Part shown: positions 11,501-23,500 of the stretch, one piece after another
Position numbering within the stretch: position 1 is the stretch's first letter
How the letters are laid out: every line of letters starts with the position of its first letter
Origin: Ciona intestinalis
Taxonomy: Eukaryota > Chordata > Ascidiacea > Phlebobranchia > Cionidae
Direction: 5' to 3'
Assembly (NCBI RefSeq): GCF_000224145.3
Contig: NW_004190456.2
Location: forward strand, 95,793 to 153,118
DNA: 57,326 nt
Made by a program: the position numbers and the translations under genes
Notes under the pieces: model-generated
Told to the model about the DNA's origin: nothing
What the model saw: only the letters and a program-made list of their open reading frames with translations
Databases searched by the model: none

Positions 11501-14500
11501 TAATCAAACGAACAAGCTACTAACCAAACAAGTAAATAAAGAAAAACAAACAAAAGCTTGTTCTAAAAAGGAACATGTTGCAGCGACATGCTTTAAACTA
11601 CTTTGTATTTGGTAATTATTAAAATATGACAAAAATATTCTTATGCAAAGTGTCAACCAAAAAACATAACTTGAATCAAATTGTTCTCTAATCAAATGGA
11701 AAAAGTGAAATATGGGAAGTTTTATCGAAACTTAAAAACAAATAAAGATAGCTTATCAACACGCAATGCATCAGTTGCTTTGGTGAAATGGGGACACAAT
11801 GTTAAATGAGGTGTGGAACAAATTTTACCGAGCGTAACAAACATAAAGAAACAATTTAGTCAAAGCACAGCGCAATATTAGTACGTTATATTAGTGTATA
11901 CCAGGGGAATACCCAGGTAATGGCCATGTGAAAAATATAAGTTGATTACCAATGTGGTGAAATCTGTTATTTAACTAATGATGCAAAGCAATGTTTGTTT
12001 AAATAAAACCCTATTTGTACGGGTACGGGGACCATACACAGTATGAACTATTGCTTGACACATGTATACTCTCGGTGTATGACGTCATTGTGTTTGATTT
12101 GTTTGTATCTCACAACGTTCACAAGGCATTGATGCTTGCCCGTTGCATAGAATGTACTTTTGGAAATTGGCCATAACTTTACTCTTAATTTAAGTTTAAT
12201 ATTTAAACCTCACAAATCAAAGGTTAGAAAACAACGGTTACATATATAGGGATTGTGCAACATGTGGCGCAACATGTTGTTGAAACACGCCATGTTGAAC
12301 AAACAGAAGGCGTCGGAAAGACCGGGGAAAAACACAGGGGTTTGTAGTTCGTAACACTCTCTAACTGACACTCAAAAGTTACTTTGATTTTATAATTGGA
12401 AATTGGACTATACAATGTTTGTTATTAAATATTACACCACCTTGAATAAACAACACAAGTAACTAACTTAACAACTAAATATAGGCATTATGTCATTAGT
12501 ATCCCAACACAGGACCTCACCCATATTAAACAGATAAACTAAAATAACCTATGCGAATTGCGAATTTCTTAAACACCAATTATATCCTCTTTAATAGCCT
12601 AGAATGGTAGTGAACATAATAGAAGTTCAAGTTAAACTTGGCCACAAGGATCTGGTGAAACGTAACAGACAAAAATCAAGTCCAACCAATTGTATAGTAT
12701 ATAAGATATATATTTCGCCTAAATGGCATCGTCAGTCTCTATTTAAATAATAACCTACACCGGTGATAAACATAATGAATGTGTCAAAGTCGAGTTAACC
12801 ACAAAGCACAACCTTAAAGCTAATAATTCCAACAAGGAGAAAAGCACACATGATTATATTACGGGTGGTTTCGGTTGAAAAGCGCTGCTAATCAAAATCA
12901 TACAGAACACATGGGTTTTAATAGTTTTCATTGCAAATTTGCAACATGCAATGTTATAGCAATTGAACGCAGGTTTAATGCATGCTGCTTTTTTACCAAA
13001 ACACCAAACTTTAAAAAGTGACCCTTGTCCCTTAGTAACAAGATTTTGAGCCCAGCCCAGAACACTTGGTTTTTAACCTTTTGACTTCTAATATAATATA
13101 CAATAGCACGTTAATTCAAGGTACAGCGCTTTTTTACCAGAACACTGAGCTTGAAAAATTATTACTCCCATTTACAAGGTTTAAAGCTTAAACAATCCTA
13201 TTAAACATAACATGGGTAGCCTCACCTTGTTCTTGTAGTTTTTGTGATAAAATATAATCCTGAGTGGAAACCTCTTCATCACTGCTATACACAAGCATGG
13301 TGGCAGTGGAAGCTTCCTTTGTGTGGTGGTATTCATGTGGGGAGAAGCCGTCCTGGTATGAATATAACGTTACAACAAGAATCAAACTCATCTCTTGCCA
13401 AAAATCAAAATAAGAAAAGTAAGACATGAAAAGTTTTAACATAATTTAGAAAGAAATAAAGATGGCTTATAGACACGTACTGTATCGGGTATTTTGGTGA
13501 ACTGAGTACAAACAATGTTAATAAAGCAATAAACAACTTAAATGGGCGTAAGACATGGGAAATCATTACAACATAAGCACTGTATTTGTTGTTAGCAATT
13601 TCGGCAAAATACAGTGCACCAATTATTAATTATTAAAAGACTTTATTTTCACCCTAAAAAAACGCTTCTTGTTCTTTTTTCTAAAGTTTTTTGTGTTTTG
13701 GGCATTTGGGTGAGAAAGTTTAACACAAAGCATATGTGCATGGATTAAATACAAATGCTATGGTTTATGTAACAGGTTAGATACATATGTGCAATTGTGC
13801 ATCCTGAGCAACTTGTTAAAACAGTTGGTATAGCACACAGAAATAAAAAGAATAGAACACGCATCTCCAATTTTGAGCAGTTGCGCGTTTTTTTATGATA
13901 TATCACCTCTTAAGTCCAAACCACTTTAAAAGGTTGCATGTTATGCTAACAGATATTCAAAGCAATAATCAGGGATATCTTATCTAGTACAAGTGATTAC
14001 ATTGGATGCATGCTGGTCTTAACACACAACATTAGTTACTGGATAGTCATTAGGCAAGGATAGTCAGACACACAATCCTGTGAAACAAATTTAACTTATT
14101 GGTTGTAATGTTTAGTGTTTACTGATTAATGCAGTGTAGAAAATTCAAGGGTTGGCCTGCCTACAGCATTTTATTTTACATATTTATATAACTATTACAA
14201 ACACAAATAACTTACAAAGTTTTTTACTGCTTGCTGTGGGGGTGGGGTGAAGAAGCTCTGTTTAGGGGAATCCCCACTGTGGTTGGAACCTGAACAAAAT
14301 GTTTGGTGATAAAACAAAATATATACATAGTGTATGGTAAACTTGCAATTTTTGATTGGGGTGCAATCAAATGTAAGTTAACCATATAATATGTTCAAAA
14401 ATTATACATTATGTCCCTTTTGATTAGAGTGCAAGCTGTGAGATTGGGGTTTCACTGTAGTAGCCAAGCCAGTACAATGATATGGCAGCTTAGCTCTAGG

Positions 14501-17500
14501 TCGCGTGGCACCAAGGGATGATAAGCACTGCCTACAAGTGGTTACATGGATAGGCAAATATGTAGAATGTAGGTATATGTTGGTATTAAACACAAGTACC
14601 TGTTAAATGAGATGGGACTTGGTGGTGGGGGCTGTTCTTAACCTCTCTACGGTTGTTGTTGTTGTTGTTTCTGTTGTTGTTGTTGTTGTTGCTGTTGTTG
14701 TTCTTCGTACGTAACTCGTTGCAAGTAAGCCAACACCTGTATGTGTTGTAGTGTAAGTTGGTAGATTGGAACATGTGGTTTATTTATGAGGGTTAGGTCC
14801 TACATCGCTTGCTATGGGATAAGAACCACTGGGTTGGATTAATTGTCTATATAATGTCTGGGTGTCTTACCCAAGGATACATACACCTATCAGTACCAAG
14901 CATCAACGCCAGTATCTTTCCGTTGCGTTTCAAGCACCTAACCACTCACCCACAGTATTGGGGTCATGTATTATATTGTGGTGAGAAGCAAACCATTTAT
15001 CATGCAATGTGTTGCTTGCAATGGTGCAATGGCTACAAAAGGTTTAACCTAAGCTCTGGTCAATAACAAGCAACTTAAAAATTAACAACAGCATATACAG
15101 AATAGACTATTAACAGTTTTAAACAGTTGACTATAAACACACGCACACATGTCAACTAAAATATGATCAACAGCAAATGCATTATACAATACAGTAAAAG
15201 AGAAAGTATCCGACTCACAGCATTTTCTTGACGAGCCAATTGTTCCTTCCTATTCGTGGAATCATCGTTGGAACCTTGTGTCTGTGATATGATGTGTATT
15301 AACCATTATTATGTAAACTATGATAAAGTATCCAGAATGGTCTATTCTATATGGGTGAGGTCTTATGACTATTGTAAGCTTGGGAATTTGAGATTTATAC
15401 AAGAGTTGACTCATTACCCCGACACATAGCAGATGCAACAGATTTGAAGACACAAATATACCTTGGGTGAAAGAATAAAATGACTAATTCAGTGTAATTG
15501 TCTAATAGCTGATTTTCTATGCAGTTTTATCATATTTTAAACAAATATAATTATGGCGAATACCGGAGCTATCACCATAATTTAGGGCTTAGGTTATAAA
15601 TTGTCAAGCTATCCTGTACAGTTTGTTAGGATCAAAAGCTAAAAGAATTTTTACGATATTATTTTTATATTTATATTAAAGAGCATAATGTTGAAGTTGA
15701 TGTTTACCTGGTGTAATGCCTGCCCACTCCTACTGTGTGGGTGGGGGTGGCTCAAATGTGCTCGGATCTGGAGAAAAACGGATTCTTTTAAATAAATTTA
15801 AGTGAAAATTAAATTTATTGAAAATATTTTTTGAGAAACTTTTTGTACACTGTATTCTGGTGTAAAAACGAAATGTTAGGATTGTTAAGAAATCTCACCA
15901 CAAAAAAAGGATGTTTTATTATTTACTAAAAGTAAAGTTTTAAAAATTGGATAATGCCTTGTAGTAATAGCAGCAAAACAATTGCAGAGAATATCCAGCG
16001 TAAAGCACGGTAAAATGAATACCTGCTGTTCATTGTAGAAGTCTTCACTCCCTGATTCAACGGTTGGCAGTGGAGGTTGGTGGCGTCGCTGTGGGAAGCC
16101 TTGTTGTAGATCAGGGCTGCTGGCAGATATCGAACCATTAGGTCGATAATCTGTTAGATCTGGGGTACTGGCGCTTCCCGCACCCTGGTAGGGGGGTGGG
16201 GGCTTCGTGAAGTGACGGTATAATTGCATCTCCGAAACATAGAAATGTTTTGCAGCCTGTTGGGAGGATTACTGCATGGTAAAATTTTCTCTATCTAAAA
16301 TAAGAGAATCCCAAATAAAATATATATTACAGAATACAATTGATTGGACGTTTGCAGCCTTTTAAAGGAAAAGGGAATGATTATTATTGTGTAGTAAAAA
16401 AATTTCTCTTTTTGAATAAGGCAGTAAAGATGGCATTTTTGGCAAATAAGCCTTGTGTGATCTAGTTGAAAAGGTGTAACTTATTTGGCCTTGCATGGCG
16501 GGGCAACGACAGTCGTTATAACACGGGTGTTCTGTTTCATACACTTCATGCCCGCTAAGGAGTTACCACATATGTAACTTATTTGGCCTTGCATGGCGGG
16601 GCAACGACAGTCGTTATAACACGGGTGTTCTGTTTCATACACTTCATGCCCGCTTACAAGTTACCACGTATGAAACTTATTTGGCCTTGCATGGCGGGGC
16701 AACGACAGTCGTTATAACACGGGTGTTCTGTTTCATACACTTCATGCCCGCTTAGGAGTTACCACGTATGAAACTTATTTGGCCTTGCATGGCGGGGTAA
16801 CGACAGTCGTTATAACACGGGTGTTCTGTTTCATACACCTCATGCCCGCTTACAAGTTACCACGTATGAAACTTATTTGGCCTTGCATGGCGGGGCAACG
16901 ACAGTCGTTATAACACGAGTGTTCTGTTTCATACACTTCATGCCCGCTAAGGAGTTACCACGTATGTAACTTATTTGGCCTTGCATGGCGGGGCAACGAC
17001 AGTCGTTATAACACGGGTGTTCTGTTTCATACACCTCATGCCCGCTTAGGAGTTACCACGTATGAAACTTATTTGGCCTTGCATGGCGGGGCAACGACAG
17101 TCGTTATAACACAAGTGTTCTGTTTCATACACTTCATGCCCGCTTACAAGTTACCACGTATGAAACTTATTTGGCCTTGCATGGCGGGGTAACGACAGTC
17201 GTTATAACACGGGTGTTCTGTTTCATACACCTCATGCCTGCTAAGGAGTTACCACGTATGTAACTTATTTGGCCTTGCATGGCGGGGCAACGACAGTCGT
17301 TATAACACGGGTGTTCTGTTTCATACACTTCATGCCCGCTAAGGAGTTACCACATATGTAACTTATTTATCCTCGCATGGCGAGGCAACGACAGTCATTA
17401 TAACACCGGTGTTCTGTTTCATACACCTCATGCTCGCTTACAAGTTACCATGTATGTAACTTATTTATTCTTCCATAAGTTCTCACACTAAGAATTTATA

Positions 17501-20500
17501 AGTAAAAATATTTATGGCAAATTTAAATATAAACTGTTGAATTACTTGTTGCTGCTGGATTGTGTTTGCGAGTTCTGGTGTGCTTCCCAAGTTATGAGGC
17601 ATTCGGGTTGGTTCGATATGTCGCAACTGAGAGTGGGAGGGTGTGGTTGTTTGGGGGGGTGGGGGGAGGGACTCATGGGATGCGTCGTAATGTATATGGG
17701 GTTGGGAGCCCGTGGTGGGGTCCATGGGGGGCTGGCTGCGACGGTAGTTTAGGGGTGGGTGTTGTTGGGGGTAATGTGCATAGTTGGGGCCGTGGATTAC
17801 TTGGTGGACAAGTTCTTGTTGCGAGTAGATCATAGAATGGGGCCGTGGTTTCATCACCGCTTGTGATATTCCTGGGGTTAGGGGTGTTAAGTACATGAAT
17901 ACAAAGCTATTTAATGAATAGGTATAGTATATGAATACACACATATATTTGATTGGAAGCTTACAGAAGTCAACACATTTATGTTTATAGAAAAAGGGCT
18001 TTCTTATTAGATGTCATCTGTAATTATTATGTGGAAACATTAAAAAAAGGGCCAGTAAACTGCAATATAAAAATCGGGTTGGGTTAGCTCGCCAAAATAT
18101 AATGGGTCAACTCTGGTCCCAAATCCCAGACCCCATACCTACTGTAGGAGCATAAGTTAACACTGCCTGGTATAAACATAGCTTACCAGTGGGTTGTTGC
18201 TGGCCTTGGTTCATTGCAGTTGCATTCTTGTTCTCCAAGTAACTACTATACCTCCTACGCTGTCGTACTGCTACCTCATAATCAGGGGAGGGTCGGTAGC
18301 GGGGAATACCCACATGGGAAACCATCACAGGGTTTACACCGAGGCGACGATCAGAACTACTGATGCTAAGATTGCTGTGGGAGGGGGTGTTATTGTATTT
18401 GAAGAAACATAAGATAAGACAATACTTTTTAACTTAAGTACAACTTTATTCTTCTGCTACCAGGCATAATGTAAATAACCTTTCTCCTTATCTGGTATGA
18501 ACACATAGTTTATTTCCATTTCATTTCCTTATAAGTCTTGCAGAATGACAGACAAAACATCGGAAATACACCCCGTTTATACCAGATGAGCAAATAAAAA
18601 GGTTATTTACATTATGCCTGTTAGCAGAAGTAACAAAACATAAGGTAAGACTTTTATGTGGTATCAATTAAATGTAAATACATTAAAATAGGGTTTTTAA
18701 TAACATTTGTATCAAGTTTCCTAAAGCAAACCTGTGGCTTTTGCAAAATGCCACCGTGAATTTCGAGGTCTTATTTATTTGAGCAGTGTAATAAACTTTG
18801 CTCACCTGGTGGCAGGAGAGAGGTGGCTGAGTTGAGTTTGTGTGAGTGAGTTAATACTTGGTGACGAGTACATACTGCCACTCGCTAATATACCATTGGA
18901 ATATCTGGAAGGTAATGTTGATGGTTGGATTGAGACACATAGTAGCCAAAGTAAAAAAACACAATTAAATTTAATGACTAAAAATGCCTTTTTCTAAAAA
19001 ATAAGTAGTCCACTAAAAATCTTTTAAATAATATTAGTTCTTGGATTGTGAGAGAATAATAGTGGTGGATGTTCATGTGGGGATTCCTCAAAAATAAAAG
19101 AATTTTTCTCAATTTTCAAAACGCACAAATTATGATAACGCAAAAGTAAATATGACTTCTAATGCATAATTCTAAATTAGTCCATTTTTTTTATGTATTA
19201 TGCATGTTATAACTTACCCCACTTCTTGTGGGTGATGGTTCAAACTGTTCTGTGAAACATAAGCGTGGTCGAGACTAGTTTGTGACGAGTAATATCGTCC
19301 TACATCTGTACCGTTGTATGTTTGGAGGTTTTCTGTCAAAAGTAGCAGAGTTAGGGTATATGCTATAGTAGAGTGGGGAAAGATAAGATACCTTTAGCAT
19401 ATAATATCTAAACATCCTGATCGCATTTTAAACAATTAACAACGGTCTATGGAAGTCGTGAGGATACGAATTTATAATTCTTTGAATGTTCTTTGTTTAC
19501 TACCAAACGAGACGAGAAAATAGAATGAAATGTTGTCCCATCTTCCCTACCAACTATGAGGAACTGAAGTTTAGCAATGTTACTTCAGAATTTGGGCAAA
19601 ATATAAAGAATATAAAGCGTTACATCTATGGTTCTGATATTAATATTTAGATATAACATTTCTATGGCTTACCTTGCGATGAAATAAAATCCCCGGAAAC
19701 AACTTGGTGATCACTCAATTCATCGGATGACTGCATAATAAATGGAAGGTTTACAAATATTTAATAACAGCTGGCTAATGATTACAACATGCAGTAGTTT
19801 CGGTAGGCTGAGTATTTAAAGGTTTAGGTATATTATAGATATTACAGTTATGTTTTGAGCCTTTTTTGTAAAATAGTTTGAGGATTTATAGGAACCGGGA
19901 ATAAAGAGCTGAGGACTTTACATATTTGGTAAATATAATTTGTTTTAAGAATTAGGGGTATTAAAAATTGGTTTATACTATGTTGAATGTTAATATTACT
20001 CGAGTATATGAGTAGCAAGACAGAGTCAAATTTCCCACCTATAAAAAAAGTGGTTAAAAAGTAAAAACATTGAATAGATAAAGAAAAACCAAGTTAAAAA
20101 TTTTAATATTTCAAATTAACACGGTTAAATTAGAGTTTTAACAATTAGAAAAGTATTTCAGAGTATTTTTTAAAATACTGCGTTTTTAAAGAGTTATCAA
20201 CAAGGGATAAAGTTAAAGTCAAAAACACTTAGTATAGACTATTTTTATTTCCCTGTAACTATTATTAAAAGGATTTTAAATGTTTGTATAACATGGGTGG
20301 TCCATGGTCCCATAAGCTGCCACCTGTCATACCATTCAGTGAATACTTAAGCTAACAAAACAACTTTGGTATTTTCGCTTTTTTGTCAGGATTCCATTAT
20401 CAAAGCAATGCACAATACAAGATTTATTTAGATAGAAATAGAAATAACAAATATAGGTATTGTGTGCAACGAACCATGTCTGGATGACGCCTCAACGTTG

Positions 20501-23500
20501 GTCGACGCTGGATAAGATTCGTGCCAGCAGACTCCGGTGAAATTCTTCTGTGGATAAATAGGTTACACAGGTGCTGTGTTAAATTGGGTAAATAAGAAGT
20601 TTATAAAGTAATTTAATTTAACTATAGCATCAAAGCTGCTACATTGAAATGAAAAAATGAAACTGTATTAAAAAAACAGAGAAATAAAGATACTATATTT
20701 ATATATTAATAAAGGAAACGTTAAAATGTTCTACAGTGTCCGCATCTTATTGTAAAAATTCCAAACAACTTCTATCATAGGCGCCGATTTTTTTAAATTG
20801 CAGAAGAGGCCACGTTTATGATGACGTCATTCGTTTGGGAGAAATTAGGAAAATACGGTATACGCGAGTTTTTTTCACTCGCGCCAAAACACGATTAAGC
20901 TATACTTTCCATGGCAGCAGTAACAATAACGGCGACTATTAAAGTTTGCCAAAACTGCTGCCTATCGCTCATGCGGGTATGAAACTGGCAAAATCACACA
21001 GTCAAACTAGTCGTCGTTCTTTGAAGGACGTTGTTCGTACGATACGCACACGAACATTAATGATACCTCAACAAACCTCAATGCTGTTGATTATTACATA
21101 GGTCTTAATTTTGTACAGATCTAGTGTTTGAGGGGTTTTTAATAAAACTGTTTGTAGATCGTTTTTAAGCGATTCGCAACTTAGGCTTTGCCTGTCAATC
21201 GTTACTTTCGATAGCGTATTAATTTTACGAGCAACTAAAGTTTGTTTCAAAATAAGTAGCAAGCACCTATGTCTGCAGATGGCTGTTAAAGTACTTAATT
21301 GAATCCAAGACATCCGCCACGCCAAAAGCATTAAANNNNNNNNNNNNNNNNNNNNNNNNNNNNNNNNNNNNNNNNNNNNNNNNNNCCAAGACATCCGCCA
21401 CGCCAAAAGATTAACCGTTAAGTTAAAGCTTTAATGTGTTGAATACAGACCAATGTATGTGTTATTTGTTTTATTTTAATACAGTCGTTGTATAACCGTA
21501 TTTGCAAAGGCGCTAGCCATATACTCATAGCAAGCTGTTTTAAGTATAAAACTAACGTATGTTCACTTTTCGTTAAAGTTTTAATAAACAGTCTCCACCA
21601 TAAACGTAGACTATTCAGTTTGCTTTCTCTTGGATTGCTGATAATGAACGCGTCAAACCGTATTATGTCGTCAATAATCGACGCATCAAATAATAATATG
21701 ACGCAAATAATCAGCGTGTGAATCGCTACTATGTCGTAACAAAGCATTATGCGTGGACGCGTGGTTGAGAAAAACATTACGGAAAATGATCGTTGTTACG
21801 CCAATCGATGGCGTAATAACTGAGTACGTTTGAATATATAGTTCTTTAGCTATTTGCGGGCTTAAAACGACTAGCTCTTTTTAATTTTAAACGGGTTTTA
21901 TTAATAAAATGCAGTTATACGGAGCAAGTGCTGCACCGTCTGCATAATATCGAGAGTAGGCCGGCCTCGTCTGCACCATATAAAACGGCGCCCATGACTT
22001 CTATGAAAATTTTTGATTTTTCAATGCAGTAAACGTTAAAAAACTTTATGATCACTGTAATAGCTACTGCTAAGCCGCTAAATGAGCTACATTTGCTAAT
22101 TTCAAGGTGTGTGTGATTGTGTGGTGAGGATAATTGTAAAGGTTAAGTGGTTGATAAGTACTGTTATATTACATGAACAATAACCTTCTATTGTTTTTGC
22201 ACCACTGTGTTTTAACTTATATTTATGTAGGAATGAAAAAAGTACAAGTACTTGACTTTAGGGTTGACCGTTAATTTTGGAGGTTGACCGATATAATGTC
22301 AAGTATCAATAAAAATATTGGTATTGGTAGAATTTAAAAAAATATCGGTATCGAAAAATTGATATTAGTTGGTTTGTCGTTAATTTACCTTGACGAGTCT
22401 TTATTCTGGATGTAAAACTTGCGCCTTGCCTCGCATATTCTCCACACGTATTTAGCTGTATCGGCGTCCTCCTGTTTAATATAATAGGGTAAGTTAGGTT
22501 TGTTTCATAGGAATGTGTGTCTAACTATTCCTGCCTCCCCTGTGTTTAAAAAGTCTTGGGCAGGAAGATGGGCAGGCCTACCGTGAAATTTTGTGCATTG
22601 CATTAATCAACTAATGTTAGATTTGCTTTATAGGAATGTGTGTCCAACTATCCCTACCTCCCCTGCATTTAAATAGGTTTGGCGCCAATAGTGTAAAATA
22701 CTAATGGAGCCACACAAACACAAGAGTAAAATAACAATATAAATTAAAATTGTCATGGAATCTGTGCTAGACCCATTGCAATCCTATCCCACACAAAGGA
22801 CTTGAAATGTTGGCCAAAGATTGCTCATCAACCAACTAATACACAAAGATCAAAAACATCTTTCCATAAAATAAGTTGTTTTTTTAAAAACCTAATCTAA
22901 AAACAACTAAGCGTGACGCATTCAGTGGTAATATTTTATGGAGTGTTGAAACATTGCTGGATTAAGGAATGTTAACGCAACCACATGATGATAAAGTTAG
23001 TTTATGTTGAAAAATGCCAAAGGAAATTTTTGTGCAAGATTCTTTACAATCCTCACTTGTAAGTTAGCTGATAATTGTTCTTAAAAACTGTTCAAAATGC
23101 ATAGGCGCCAAACCTGGGGTGGCAAGGTATGCAAGCCTACCCTGGAATTTTTGCTACAAGCAAAAGTTTTAAATTGACACAGATTCCAAGTCCAGTGTTG
23201 GGGAAGTATTCACACAACATAGAATAGCATAGTATAGTAATAATCCAGGTAATTTGTGCGTTTTCCTATTGACTTAATACTAAAGGTGCTACTACAAGGT
23301 GTTTGGAAAGTCACTGTATATTCATTCAGTCTATTTCAAGGAAGCAGCTAATTGAGGTGTTTAGAACCGAAATAAGAAGGGTCCAAGTCTATTGATGCTA
23401 ACATGGGGGTCACTTTCAACATCATTTATAATTTTCTTTCATATTTATCCCCTGAATTCTATACTGAAACATGTCTGTTAATGCACAGTGACTTTCAGAA

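Larger units (their letters stand above)
6254..20547 (-). other. Linker exons 10-25 with two PPxY motifs
   Basis: This low-complexity, Ser/Pro/Gln-rich linker of about 670 residues joins the FERM and phosphatase domains. Exon 16 (16023-16229) contains KPPPPYQG followed by STPDL, giving a PPPY motif at about residues 624-627. Exon 24 (7688-7826) contains [10 protein letters not shown], giving PPPY at about 918-921. Exon 21 holds [13 protein letters not shown], resembling a conserved family segment. Exon 14 has [14 protein letters not shown]. PPxY motifs are class I WW-domain ligands. The spacing of two PPxY motifs, one followed by STPDL, is as I recall it for vertebrate PTPN14/21. Confidence 0.85.

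Noticed and set aside
16470..17470. Possible CRISPR-like array of repeats
   Set aside because: The whole 98-bp unit is repeated with no unique spacers, and the setting is an animal intron.
17560..17835. Plus-strand frame rich in Gly and Val
   Set aside because: It is the antisense shadow of phosphatase exon 15, whose minus-strand frame fits the gene in phase.
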